Positions 34,406-43,281 are shown, counted from the first letter of the stretch. The stretch: DNA of 64,000 nt from Reichenbachiella sp. (GCF_033344935.1 NZ_JAWPMM010000001.1:2094001-2158000), one strand, 5' to 3'. Notes: generated from the sequence alone by a model not told the origin. Numbers and translations are program-made.

Positions 34406-35938
34406 ATGGCGAAAGGATATATAGACTTAACTGTCAATGAAAAATTGGCAATTACTACATTAGGTCAACTTAAAGCAGCAGGTTACGAGCCGCAGTCCAT
34501 TAAAGACGAATTGAGAGCAAATTTAATCTCTGCGATACAATCAGGTAAGAATGTATTTGAAGGCATTTGGGGCTACGAAGACACGGTGGTTCCAGATATT
34601 GAACGCGCCATCTTATCACGACACAATATCAATTTGCTGGGGCTTCGTGGTCAGGCCAAAACACGGATTGCAAGGATGATGGTGGGACTATTAGATGAAT
34701 GGGTGCCTTTTGTCAAAGGCAGTGATTTGAACGATGACCCACTTCAGCCGTTGGCGAGATATGCCATCGACTTGATTGCGGAGAAAGGAGATGACACACC
34801 AGTCAGCTGGTTGAATCGTGAGGATCGATTCACTGAAAAATTGGCTACTCCAGACGTGTCAATTGCCGATTTGATCGGTGATGTGGATCCGATCAAAGCG
34901 GCTACTTTGAAATTGCCCTATTCAGATGAACGTGTGATTCATTATGGACTAGTACCTCGTTCTCATCGCGGCATTTTTGTGATTAATGAATTGCCTGATT
35001 TACAACCAAGAATCCAAGTGGCCTTGTTCAATATTCTGCAAGAAGGTGATATCCAGATTCGAGGTTTCAAATTGAGGCTGCCGTTGGATATTCAATTCGT
35101 GTTTACAGCCAATCCCGAGGACTACACCAATAGGGGAAGTATTGTTACCCCATTAAAGGATCGTTTGGGAAGTCAGATCATTACTCATTATCCAAAGACG
35201 GTGGAGACAGGCTTGAAAATTACGCAGCAAGAGGCCGCTGTGGCTAAAAATACTTCTGGTGATATTGTAATAAATGAATTGGCCAAGCTACTCATAGAGC
35301 AAATTGCGATAGAGGCCAGAAGTAGTGAGTATGTAGATGTGAAGAGCGGGGTTTCAGCTCGACTTACCATCTCGAGTTATGAAAACCTGGTGAGTGCAGT
35401 GGAGCGTCGCCTCTTGAAGAATAAAGAAAAAGAAGGGCATGTTCGTATTGCCGATTTTATCGGAATTATTCCATCTATTACTGGTAAGATCGAGCTGGTG
35501 TATGAAGGAGAGCAGGAGGGAGCTGGTATTGTAGCTCAAAACCTAATAGGAAAAGCGATTCGAACTTTGTTTGTGGATTATTTTACTGATCCGGATCAGG
35601 TGAGGAAAAATCGTGAGATGAAAGACCCTTACAAGCCAATTGCAGATTGGTTTGGTAATAGCAATATGATTGACCTGTTGCATGACTACTCGCAAAAGGA
35701 GTATAGAAAAGAGTTAAATAAAATCCCTGGTTTGGCGGATTTAGTAAAGAACCAGATCAAGGATAATAAGGATGAGAATTTTAAATATTTTTTAATGGAG
35801 TTTGTCTTGTTCGGGTTAGTGGAATACAGCTATCTCAGCAAACACCCATTGGAAAATGGAATGAGAATAGACGATTTATTAGGAAGTATGATTTCGGGTT
35901 TTACTGATCCGGGGGAAGATATTGATGACCAGCCGTAA
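34406..35938 (+). CDS. AAA+ ATPase (magnesium-chelatase ChlI/MoxR-like)
   Basis: 510-residue cytosolic AAA+ protein. Walker A reads GLRGQAKT (about 79-86), Walker B FVINELPD with Asn in place of Asp, and sensor-1 VFTANPEDYTNRGSIVTPLKDR. The C-terminal lid and a long helical tail follow. The Walker B Glu is kept, so hydrolysis should be possible; NEL instead of DE appears to be usual for this subgroup. It starts on the base after the VWA stop, implying a stoichiometric partner. Followed by the ABC ATPase after 39 bp. Confidence 0.85.
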   Translation: MAKGYIDLTVNEKLAITTLGQLKAAGYEPQSIKDELRANLISAIQSGKNVFEGIWGYEDTVVPDIERAILSRHNINLLGLRGQAKTRIARMMVGLLDEWVPFVKGSDLNDDPLQPLARYAIDLIAEKGDDTPVSWLNREDRFTEKLATPDVSIADLIGDVDPIKAATLKLPYSDERVIHYGLVPRSHRGIFVINELPDLQPRIQVALFNILQEGDIQIRGFKLRLPLDIQFVFTANPEDYTNRGSIVTPLKDRLGSQIITHYPKTVETGLKITQQEAAVAKNTSGDIVINELAKLLIEQIAIEARSSEYVDVKSGVSARLTISSYENLVSAVERRLLKNKEKEGHVRIADFIGIIPSITGKIELVYEGEQEGAGIVAQNLIGKAIRTLFVDYFTDPDQVRKNREMKDPYKPIADWFGNSNMIDLLHDYSQKEYRKELNKIPGLADLVKNQIKDNKDENFKYFLMEFVLFGLVEYSYLSKHPLENGMRIDDLLGSMISGFTDPGEDIDDQP

Positions 35939-35977
35939 CGGAATGATTGGTAAACCGTCCTAACAGAAATAAAGCAT

Positions 35978-36700
35978 ATGTCTGAAATAATTAAGACCAC
36001 TGAAATAGGCAGAAAATACGTGATGGGTGCGGAAACGATTCATGCGCTCAAGACGATAAGTATTTCAATCAAAAAAGGCGAATATGTCGCGTTTATGGGA
36101 CCATCGGGTTCTGGTAAGTCTACTTTGATGAATATCATTGGGTGCCTGGATACGCCAAGTGCTGGTACATACATCTTAAACAATCATGACGTCTCTGACC
36201 TGGATGAAAACGAATTGGCTGAGATAAGAAACAAAGAGATTGGCTTTGTATTTCAAACATTCAATTTGTTACCGAGATCAACTGCCTTAGAAAATGTGGC
36301 ACTGCCATTGGTCTATGCCGGCATGGGTAAATCCGATCGGGAGGAGCGCGCGCTTGAGGTACTAGAAGGTGTAGGGTTAGCAGATCGTGCTTTGCATAGA
36401 CCAAATGAGCTCTCCGGTGGTCAAAGGCAGCGAGTAGCCATCGCCAGAGCATTGGTAAACAACCCGAGTATCATTCTGGCAGATGAGCCTACCGGGAATT
36501 TGGATACCAAAACTTCCTATGATATCATGGAATTGTTTGAACAGCTTCACTCGCAAGGCAATACCATCATTATGGTAACCCACGAAGAGGATATCGCACA
36601 GTATGCCCATCGTATTATTCGTTTGAGAGATGGGGTGATCGAAAGCGACGAGAGGAATATAGATATTAGAAAAGTAGCTCCAGTCGAGGAAGTAGAATAG
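35978..36700 (+). CDS. ABC transporter ATP-binding protein, LolD/MacB family
   Basis: 240 residues. Walker [10 protein letters not shown] (41-49), Q-loop [11 protein letters not shown], signature [15 protein letters not shown], Walker [13 protein letters not shown] and the H-loop VTHE are all intact. The family pairs with MacB/FtsX permeases for lipoprotein or peptide export. No permease gene is adjacent; one of the right type lies 15 kb away (18144-20534). Convergent with the SRPBCC gene after 33 bp. Confidence 0.92.
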   Translation: MSEIIKTTEIGRKYVMGAETIHALKTISISIKKGEYVAFMGPSGSGKSTLMNIIGCLDTPSAGTYILNNHDVSDLDENELAEIRNKEIGFVFQTFNLLPRSTALENVALPLVYAGMGKSDREERALEVLEGVGLADRALHRPNELSGGQRQRVAIARALVNNPSIILADEPTGNLDTKTSYDIMELFEQLHSQGNTIIMVTHEEDIAQYAHRIIRLRDGVIESDERNIDIRKVAPVEEVE

Positions 36701-36733
36701 TTTATTAACTCGACTAAAGCTTATCTCAGTAGC

Positions 36734-37192
36734 TTACCTGGCTACTACAAAATCTGCTAACCTGTTGAATACAGATCCCCAGCCATTGTAGAAGCCCATT
36801 TCCTCTTGCTGTTTGCAATATTCTTCTGTGGCATGTACACATTTGAAGGTGAATTTGGTTTGTTCGCCATCGGCTTCAAAGTAGGCTTGTATTTCCACTC
36901 CTTCAGTCATGGGTTTGAAGTCTGCGGTTGAGCAGATCTTCTCCATTTCAACGATTGCAGTATAGATTCCTTCAGCGATAAATACATTGCCATCAGGCAT
37001 GGTCATGGCGTATTCCCATTCGCCTCCCACTCGAAAGTCGTGTTTGTTCACTTTGGTTTCCATACCTTCTGGGCCCCACCACTGAGCGATATGCTCTGGT
37101 TTGGTCCAGGCTTCCCAGACCAAAGAGATCGGGGCGTTAAATGTACGTTCAAGGGTTAGTGTGCGGTTGGCAGCATCGTTTGATTCACTCAT
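36734..37192 (-). CDS. SRPBCC (AHSA1-like) domain protein
   Basis: 152 residues of the START/Bet v1-like fold: RTLTLERTFNAPISLVWEAWTKPEHIAQWWGPEG, then FRVGGEWEYAMTMPDG and FYNGWGSVFNRLADFV at the end. AHSA1-type proteins paired with ArsR regulators are widespread; they are thought to bind hydrophobic ligands, with physiological roles mostly unknown. The ATG overlaps the ArsR stop (ATGA), so this is the second gene of a two-gene operon controlled from the promoter at about 37540. Confidence 0.88.
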   Translation of the reverse strand: MSESNDAANRTLTLERTFNAPISLVWEAWTKPEHIAQWWGPEGMETKVNKHDFRVGGEWEYAMTMPDGNVFIAEGIYTAIVEMEKICSTADFKPMTEGVEIQAYFEADGEQTKFTFKCVHATEEYCKQQEEMGFYNGWGSVFNRLADFVVAR

Positions 37193-37515
37193 GGTTTAGA
37201 TTTTTCTGTTTGAAGTTTATTTAAGTACTTTTCAAAAGAGTCAAGTTTATTCTCCCACAATTCGCGGTACTGTTCCATCCATACAAAAGCAGGAATTAAC
37301 GTTTTCGGTTGGATGATACAGTATCGCTCTCGTCCTTTTTGTTTGATATCAATAACATCGCATTCCTTTAGAATTTTCAAATGTTTGGAAATCGCTGGTC
37401 TGCTCACATCGAATTGTTCAGCCACTGCATTTACAGTTAGAGCGTTCTCTGCAAGTAGCTCTATGATGTCTCTTCTTACCGGATCGGCTATGGCCTGAAA
37501 TATGTCTCGTCGCAT
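37189..37515 (-). CDS. ArsR-family transcriptional regulator
   Basis: 108-residue winged-helix repressor: FQAIADPVRRDIIELLAENALTVNAVAEQFDVSRPAISKHLKIL carries the helix-turn-helix at about 28-50. No metal-binding Cys pair is present, so it belongs to the metal-independent branch typical of SRPBCC partners. Two GTAAC-N6-GTTAC-type palindromes lie in its promoter, one between the -33 and -7 boxes and the other abutting the -7 box, which argues for autorepression. Confidence 0.9.
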   Translation of the reverse strand: MRRDIFQAIADPVRRDIIELLAENALTVNAVAEQFDVSRPAISKHLKILKECDVIDIKQKGRERYCIIQPKTLIPAFVWMEQYRELWENKLDSFEKYLNKLQTEKSKP

Positions 37516-37522
37516 TCTAAAA

Positions 37523-37564
37523 GTAACCGTTTGGTTACAAATATAAATGTAACTAATTGGTTAC
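37523..37564. promoter_or_regulatory. Two palindromic operators, probably for ArsR
   Basis: GTAACCGTTTGGTTAC at 37523-37538 and GTAACTAATTGGTTAC at 37549-37564. Arms are nearly identical, the centres differ, and the sites are 26 bp apart, so they face about 2.5 helical turns. They overlap the arsR promoter and precede the divergent EamA gene. Confidence 0.65.
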
Positions 37565-37569
37565 GCAAA
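37538..37569 (-). promoter_or_regulatory. arsR promoter (-33 TTTG / -7 TATATTTG)
   Basis: On the minus strand TTTG (37569-37566) and TATATTTG (37545-37538) are separated by 20 bases, matching the Bacteroidota sigma-factor pattern, about 22 bp before the arsR ATG. Confidence 0.6.
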
Positions 37570-37591
37570 TAATTTTCTCCAAATCACAAAA

Positions 37592-37608
37592 TTGCTATAT
37601 CATAGCAA
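37592..37608. promoter_or_regulatory. Small hairpin abutting the EamA start
   Basis: TTGCTAT-ATC-ATAGCAA, a perfect 7-bp stem with a 3-base loop, ending one base before the ATG at 37610. It could hide the start in RNA or be a DNA operator. Confidence 0.35.
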
Positions 37609-37609
37609 A

Positions 37610-38500
37610 ATGAATCGTTCGATTACGCTCTTGCTGCTTATTTTGACCATGCTCTTTTGGGCAGTCAATTTTCACGTGACTAAGATTGCTTTAGCTCACT
37701 ACTCTCCAATGGCAGTGGCCTTCTGGCGATTCTTGTTTGGGGTAATTATCCTGATAGGGGTGATGGCCATACAATACGGCAAGGGTTTGATGAAAGTCAG
37801 AATATCTCTTCGATCTTTTGGCTTGATCTGTCTAGTGTCTTTTTTCGGAATCTTCCTGACCATTTACTTCTTTAATAAAGGGCTGCAAACGGCCAGTGCG
37901 GTGAGTGGGTCATTGATTTTGGCAACCAGTCCGATCATGACGGCCATTCTGGCTTATTTTTTCCTTAATCGAAAATTCTCATCCATTCAATTAGGCGCTA
38001 TGGCCATTAGCATCATAGGTGTGGTCATTCTTTTGGTGAAAGGAGACTTTTCTAAGCTTTTGGAAATGGAACTGGAAACCGGGGATCTATATATACTAGG
38101 TATGGCGCTGGTGTTTTCACTTTCTCAAATTATTGTGGACAAATATCTGTCAGGTGTCAATTCGATCTTGATGACTACCATTAGCGTTATTATCGGGTTG
38201 TTAATGTTTACAGCAGTATCCACACCAGAACTCATGACTACTCCATTACCGATGGAATGGTCTTTTTGGATAAGTGTCAGTTTTATGGGGATACTCGGCA
38301 CAGGCGTAGGATACGTAGCTTTTTATTATGCCGTGGTCAAATTAGGAGCTACTACCACAGCTCTTTATGGCAATTTGATTCCTTTCTTTACGGTGATGCT
38401 GGCTATTCCTTTTGGTGAAGAAGTTTTCACCTCGCAGCTGATCGGAGGATTAGTGATTATCAGTGGCCTGTTGTTATTTGGGCAAAGTAAAAAAGGATGA
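37610..38500 (+). CDS. EamA/DMT family transporter
   Basis: 296-residue inner-membrane protein with ten hydrophobic segments in two EamA repeats (FWAVNFHVTKIALAHYSPMAVAFWRF early, GVGYVAFYYAVVKLGATTTALYGNLIPFF late). Family members export amino acids, nucleosides or other metabolites; substrate unknown. A TTG at 37592 would extend it by six codons through a hairpin, but the ATG fits the first helix better. Divergent from arsR across a 94-bp region with two operators, so it may share that control. Confidence 0.85.
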   Translation: MNRSITLLLLILTMLFWAVNFHVTKIALAHYSPMAVAFWRFLFGVIILIGVMAIQYGKGLMKVRISLRSFGLICLVSFFGIFLTIYFFNKGLQTASAVSGSLILATSPIMTAILAYFFLNRKFSSIQLGAMAISIIGVVILLVKGDFSKLLEMELETGDLYILGMALVFSLSQIIVDKYLSGVNSILMTTISVIIGLLMFTAVSTPELMTTPLPMEWSFWISVSFMGILGTGVGYVAFYYAVVKLGATTTALYGNLIPFFTVMLAIPFGEEVFTSQLIGGLVIISGLLLFGQSKKG

Positions 38501-38719
38501 TATCTCAATAAATACTTCAGTTGCCAGTTTGTACGCTTGTACGCTCTTTTCTCGAAGAACTGTTTGACTTAGGGTGGCTAGCTATTTATATAAAAGTTAG
38601 TGGTATTTGATGCATTAATATTTTCATAGCTAAACTTTTACGCCATTAATTTCAGATAGTTGATTTTAACTTCAATAGCGTTTATTTAGTGTTATAGCTT
38701 TGTATTCATGAGTGACGGT

Positions 38720-39310
38720 TTATTGTCCAAGAGGTCTCGTGACAATAATCCCAGGGCTTGATGGGGTTTGACCAACAACTTGTTTTGATAATCCAATTCT
38801 TAGCCTTTGATTATCAGTTAGCGGTTGTTTATCATTATTTCTATGGGCAATGCTAATATTGGTGTGTGGTATTATTCCTGTATATGTCCAAACATTCGGA
38901 TTATTTGGCTGAGGCTGTTGAAATAATGCCGGATTTAACCCATTACTTTGTATTCTTAATAATCTATCTGCAGTACCTGAAACCGCATTGGTACTGTTAC
39001 TTGATAACCAAACAACACCTCCAGACCCCTGTAATCCATCAGTTTTAATTCTTTCAAGACCCTCATGATGTAAAGCATGAAATAAAAATCGTGGAACAAC
39101 AGTTTGTTGTGGAGCTACTTTAGGAGCTAGTTGAATGATATGTTTTGGTTTACCATTCGCCAATTCCTGAAGCTTTCTTTGTGCAATAACTTCAGGCCGA
39201 TTATCTTCAATCTGAAAAGTAGGCTTATTACTGTTCTGTTTTTTTTGAGAAATCTCAGTCGCAACCGATTGACTTTTGTTTTCTTGTGTTTTGTCAATGA
39301 AACTGTTCAT
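38720..39310 (-). CDS. Putative toxin with eCIS-type N-terminal leader; ART-like C-terminus
   Basis: 196 residues. Residues about 31-52 (TFQIEDNRPEVIAQRKLQELAN) match the leader of the DUF4157 protein encoded at 41087 (FQFVDKRPETHQLKKIQELAN), a segment typical of Bacteroidota contractile-injection cargo. The DUF4157 domain itself is missing. The C-terminal domain starts RFLFHALHHEGLERIKTDGLQ, then VVWLSSNS, resembling the opening of KptA/ADP-ribosyltransferase folds (His near strand 1, helix, 'GL', hydrophobic 'xWLS'). An ADP-ribosylating effector is an inference; no catalytic Glu is assigned. Last gene of the minus-strand group. Confidence 0.6.
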   Translation of the reverse strand: MNSFIDKTQENKSQSVATEISQKKQNSNKPTFQIEDNRPEVIAQRKLQELANGKPKHIIQLAPKVAPQQTVVPRFLFHALHHEGLERIKTDGLQGSGGVVWLSSNSTNAVSGTADRLLRIQSNGLNPALFQQPQPNNPNVWTYTGIIPHTNISIAHRNNDKQPLTDNQRLRIGLSKQVVGQTPSSPGIIVTRPLGQ

Positions 39311-39443
39311 GATTTATTCTTTTCAGTTTTTGGTGAATTGCTATAATGGCTTGAATTAACGTTCGCCTTAATGGCATTCAATGTATCAATGGTTGTCAAA
39401 GGCTATAACAATATCAGATGTGCTTTGAATCCACATTGAGTAT

Positions 39444-41057
39444 TTATAGCAGGTCCAGTTGCTTTGTTAAAATTGATTCAATCTGAGAAACCCAACCTCT
39501 TGCCAAAATATGGTCTGGATTCAATTTCAAACACAATTCAAATTTTGGAATTGCCTCATCAAACTTGTTTAAAAAGTATTTACATAGCCCCATGTTATAG
39601 AAGGTAATGTCGATTTCTCCAAAGTGATTGATTGATTTTTGATAATAACTTAGTGCTTGCTCGTATTCTTTTATTTCCTGAAGGTAAAGAGCAATATCTG
39701 TAAACGTATCTATTGCCTTTGGAAGTTGATAGAAGTTTGCTTCAATTTCCGGTAACTTTTCTTTTAGGTTTTCAATATCACATTTTGGTGCACCTTCCAT
39801 ACGAATTTGCTGAATAATTGTATCTCTGCAACTGTTAAAAACCCAAGTGTCCCATTTCGTAGCTTCCAAAATAGGTATGATAGCGTTCAAGCTTGTTAAC
39901 CCTCTTGAAAAATCGTTATTCAGAAAGACACTATTTATGGTTGCATGCCCAAAAGAATTGAGATTTGTTTCTAGAGCTAATGATGTTTCTGGCAACTTAT
40001 TAAAATGGGTATTACTGACAAATGAACATGTAGTAAGTGATTGTTCGGTAAACTGAGAAAAACCATCGCCACCGATACATTTAAAGAACCTATCAATGGC
40101 ATTGAAATTCACGGAAAGAGAAAAGCAATTATCATGAAAAACAAGTTGAGGTTCTTCAGACTGGAAAACATCAAGATGCTTAGAAAAACCTTTGTCGGAG
40201 CTCAAAAGGAAGATATTGTTATTTGATATATTTAAAAACGTTTGAATGCACATTAAACTGCCAACAGGAAAAAGAAGGTATTGATTGTCAATTTCATCGG
40301 TATACTGATACAAGACATCATTCAAGACATTATTCTTATAATAAGGCAATTCCACCTTTTCAAAATCATATGTAAGATGCAATTGATCCAACTTGCTAAT
40401 TTTTTCATCTATAAAATTATCGCTGCTATTAGTGATTTTACATAAACCTTGAAAAAGTTGGGAATCCTTTACTTTAAAGACATCTTGCCGTAGGGAGTCA
40501 AAACAATAATTGGAAATTAATACCAAGGGGTTAACAGGCTTCAAGTGGCTGTTCACATCGATTGTAATTTTTGATTCAGTCAATACTAGCCCTTCAGATA
40601 TTTCAGCATCAAAAAAGGAGAAATCAAGGTATCCAGCGTCCAAAAAGAGTTTAAAAGCCTTCTGTTTTTGCCAAAACTGAATATTTTCCTCAATAATATC
40701 AGTCATCACATATACTGGCTTTATTGGTATCGAGAGCTTTTCTTTTAATTCAATAAATTTATTTAGGAAGTGAAAACTAAAAGTTCCTGAACCTGCACCA
40801 AGTTCAACTATATAAAGGGGGTTATTACTATTGATATTCCCATTGTTCAACCCATCTATTATGTACCTTGCTATAATATTTGCATAAGAATTGGCAATAT
40901 ATGGGTTACTGGTTACATAAAATGGAACTTTATCAACCCAGGCATTAATGTTTTGTTCCTGGTAATAATTTCTTTGGTAATCCCACAAATGCGTTTGCGA
41001 GAGGGGTACACCTTCATTGATGAGTGTGTCTTCGGTTTTGTATTGTAAATTGTTCAT
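39444..41057 (-). CDS. SAM-methyltransferase-like protein with C-terminal TPRs
   Basis: 537 residues. The N-terminal half has LYIVELGAGSGTFSFHFLNKF (about 81-101), a good SAM-binding motif I, and PVYVMTDIIEENIQFWQ as strand 2, resembling the MidA/NDUFAF7-like protein methyltransferase group. Residues about 455-530 form two TPR-like hairpins (YEQALSYYQKSINHFG, FDEAIPKFELCLKLNPDH). The start WDYQRNYYQEQNINAWVDKVPFYVTSNPYIANSYA looks like a substrate-side region. It lies between two genes that share a toxin leader, 29 bp after the DUF4157 gene, so it may modify or load those proteins. Substrate unknown. Confidence 0.65.
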   Translation of the reverse strand: MNNLQYKTEDTLINEGVPLSQTHLWDYQRNYYQEQNINAWVDKVPFYVTSNPYIANSYANIIARYIIDGLNNGNINSNNPLYIVELGAGSGTFSFHFLNKFIELKEKLSIPIKPVYVMTDIIEENIQFWQKQKAFKLFLDAGYLDFSFFDAEISEGLVLTESKITIDVNSHLKPVNPLVLISNYCFDSLRQDVFKVKDSQLFQGLCKITNSSDNFIDEKISKLDQLHLTYDFEKVELPYYKNNVLNDVLYQYTDEIDNQYLLFPVGSLMCIQTFLNISNNNIFLLSSDKGFSKHLDVFQSEEPQLVFHDNCFSLSVNFNAIDRFFKCIGGDGFSQFTEQSLTTCSFVSNTHFNKLPETSLALETNLNSFGHATINSVFLNNDFSRGLTSLNAIIPILEATKWDTWVFNSCRDTIIQQIRMEGAPKCDIENLKEKLPEIEANFYQLPKAIDTFTDIALYLQEIKEYEQALSYYQKSINHFGEIDITFYNMGLCKYFLNKFDEAIPKFELCLKLNPDHILARGWVSQIESILTKQLDLL

Positions 41058-41086
41058 CTTGACGTTTACTATTTTAATAATTCACC

Positions 41087-42784
41087 CTATCCAGTTATTT
41101 CTTTTCCAGCAATGGCGGGAATAGGGTAATGAGTAATTAACTGCCAGCCTGTAGCGGGGGGGAGAGCCGTAACATCCATTATTCCAGGTCTTCTAACAGT
41201 TAATGTTGCCTGAGGTTGGGCAGCAGCTTGTGCAGGAAGTTCACCTCCTCTGGTATGCCACAGAGGATCAAGTGGTTTTCCTGCTGCTTTTGCTGCAGCC
41301 TTAGCAGCCGCGAGAGCTGCTTTTGCATTTGCAGTTAATTCAAAGGCTCTTCCAAATGGAGCTTTTTGAGGATTCTTAATTGCATATCCTCTCTGCGTTG
41401 ATTTTACCAAATTATTTACGGCAGTTGGTATTCCTAAAGGAGCGGCATTCATTGCTGCAAAGTTCAACTCATTGTAAAGTTTGATAGGAATTCTAGTTCC
41501 TCCTCCAGCAGCAGTAGCCAAATGATTATTATTCGTTTTTTCAGCTTTCAAATTTTTATATGTTGTGTTAACTACCTTTTTTGCTGCATTAAAACCAGGT
41601 GTTCCTCCAGTAGGAATTAGAGCATTCCAGCTAGCTGTATGAGCTGCAATCAAAGGTGTAAAGGCAGCATCAGTTGCTAATCGGGCATTATTTAATTCCG
41701 TTGTAGCATCAGTCATTGAATCGTTCATTTGCACGTCATTATCGAATCGTGAGCTGGTATCAGATGTTGCATTGTCATCTGCTCGATCTTGTTGTCGAAT
41801 TAAACGGTCAATTAACGCTAGATCTGATAAGTCAGCTCCATGCCTAACTTGTGGATGACCTCCTGTTTGAGCATCGCGTGATTGTGCAATTTGAGCACGT
41901 TCTTCGGCAATCATGCGCTCTAATGTGCCCAAGTGGGCCATTACCTTCATTACTACACTTCCGGGTTCAATTTGGTTAACAGGGTGGTTTCTTCGAAAGT
42001 TATTTATTTCACCTTCTACGATATTTAGTTTTACTGTTCTTTCATCTAGGTTAGCATCTGTTCGAATACTGGCGTAGGCCTCTAAACTTTCTTTTAACTG
42101 TTTGGCAGGGTTTTTAATATACCCACTTGGTGCGCTCCATTCTTTATTTACCCTCAATGAACTTGGAGTTCTTTGGACAACTGAATTTGAATTATTCAAT
42201 GTATTTGAGTTTTGGTGCCAATCAACTTTTCTTTGAACAACACCGTTTGCAACTATTTTTTCTTTAACTGGATTAATAAAATTCATCTGTATTGCCTTCG
42301 CCCCCATCACATCCGCTTCTTTCTCCAATCCGACATCATCATTTACATTTACTTTCCCTTTCATTTGCAGGGTAGGTTTAACCCGCCCTTGCTTCTGCTG
42401 CACCACATGCCATGCTTCATGAGGTAAATGTTTTTCTTGTCCTGAGGCTAAATGAATCTCCGTTCCTTGAGCATAAGCATGAGCATTGAGTTGAGCAGGC
42501 TTAGCAGAATTGTAATTGACTTTTACATCATTCATAGAGTAACCCGACAGACTTTCAATACCAGATTTGAGATTATCAGGCAGGCCTGTGTTGTTTCTCT
42601 TTTTTTGGATAGGGTAGGTGGGAGATGGATTATTGTTAGCTAGTTCTTGAATTTTTTTCAATTGGTGCGTTTCAGGACGCTTGTCCACAAATTGAAATGT
42701 CCCCCTTGCTATTTTCTTCGATTTGGTGACAGACTCAGCAATTGTTTTTTTGCCCTCTTGATTTTTTATAGCATGTGTTTTCAC
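41087..42784 (-). CDS. DUF4157 (eCIS core domain) protein with variable C-terminus
   Basis: 565 residues from a GTG. The leader FQFVDKRPETHQLKKIQELAN (about 30-50) is followed by the DUF4157 domain at about 64-135 with the metallopeptidase-like HEAWH (122-126), and LEKEADVMGAKA just after. DUF4157 is a marker of proteins associated with extracellular contractile injection systems. Residues about 200-565 are unrelated: a helical region, then an Ala-rich stretch (LAAAKAAAKAAG) and a segment ending LWHTRGGELPAQ. No toxin motif is recognised there. No sheath, tube or baseplate gene is in the window. First gene of a three-gene set in the same direction. Confidence 0.8.
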   Translation of the reverse strand: MKTHAIKNQEGKKTIAESVTKSKKIARGTFQFVDKRPETHQLKKIQELANNNPSPTYPIQKKRNNTGLPDNLKSGIESLSGYSMNDVKVNYNSAKPAQLNAHAYAQGTEIHLASGQEKHLPHEAWHVVQQKQGRVKPTLQMKGKVNVNDDVGLEKEADVMGAKAIQMNFINPVKEKIVANGVVQRKVDWHQNSNTLNNSNSVVQRTPSSLRVNKEWSAPSGYIKNPAKQLKESLEAYASIRTDANLDERTVKLNIVEGEINNFRRNHPVNQIEPGSVVMKVMAHLGTLERMIAEERAQIAQSRDAQTGGHPQVRHGADLSDLALIDRLIRQQDRADDNATSDTSSRFDNDVQMNDSMTDATTELNNARLATDAAFTPLIAAHTASWNALIPTGGTPGFNAAKKVVNTTYKNLKAEKTNNNHLATAAGGGTRIPIKLYNELNFAAMNAAPLGIPTAVNNLVKSTQRGYAIKNPQKAPFGRAFELTANAKAALAAAKAAAKAAGKPLDPLWHTRGGELPAQAAAQPQATLTVRRPGIMDVTALPPATGWQLITHYPIPAIAGKEITG

Positions 42785-42849
42785 CTATACTTATACCAAA
42801 AAGATAAAAAGGTTACCCACCTCATTCATTCATAGAAAATGTTAGGGTT

Positions 42850-43281
42850 TTAGTCGTATTGGTAATCTGCTAGTTTGAATTTGGTTTCTCCAATTATACC
42901 GTACATCTTTTTTGTTAGTCCGCTCCGATAGTGGGAGTATTCGTATCCGTATTCTGTGATTTCAGTTGTTGCTTTCTGAATATCAACTTCTCGCTTATAA
43001 ATAACTTGATTCACTGAGTTAAACACCAATGAAATATTATATGAATATGTATCAATGTTCCCTGCATTAGGTCGATAATAAAATTCTCTTTTTGAGTAGT
43101 TGAGAGTATCACCTTTAATGTCGACTAAGTTAAAAACTATTGAATCTTTACGGTTTGAATATGTCTGTTTTTGTCTCTTTATCGTCTCGTTAGAGTTATA
43201 CTCATATGCAGTGAAGGTCGAATCAATTCTTGAAGGGTTATTAATGTCTAAGGTTTGAACGCAAAGTATTTCATCGTTCAT
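42850..43281 (-). CDS. Hypothetical; probable distal part of an interrupted secreted protein
   Basis: 143 residues, no signal peptide and no recognised family. The sequence has short beta-strand-like segments rich in Tyr, Asn and Ser (YEYNSNETIKRQKQTY, VFNSVNQVIYKREVDIQK), typical of exported Bacteroidota proteins. The ATG immediately follows, in the same frame, the TAA of the upstream 78-codon frame that does carry a signal peptide. The simplest reading is one gene split by a nonsense codon; two tandem genes are possible. Not expected to be exported by itself. Confidence 0.5.
   Translation of the reverse strand: MNDEILCVQTLDINNPSRIDSTFTAYEYNSNETIKRQKQTYSNRKDSIVFNLVDIKGDTLNYSKREFYYRPNAGNIDTYSYNISLVFNSVNQVIYKREVDIQKATTEITEYGYEYSHYRSGLTKKMYGIIGETKFKLADYQYD

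Noticed and set aside
36734-37515. ArsR as a metal sensor
   Set aside because: No Cys pair in the recognition helix, and its partner is an SRPBCC protein, not a metal pump.
39311-39443. attC-like element between the two effector-side genes
   Set aside because: Words such as TTGTTATAGCC occur, but no consistent inverted pairing could be traced.
42785-42849. Second attC-like element between the interrupted gene and the DUF4157 gene
   Set aside because: CCCTAAC is present on the minus strand, but no matching GTTRGG core or internal stem was found.
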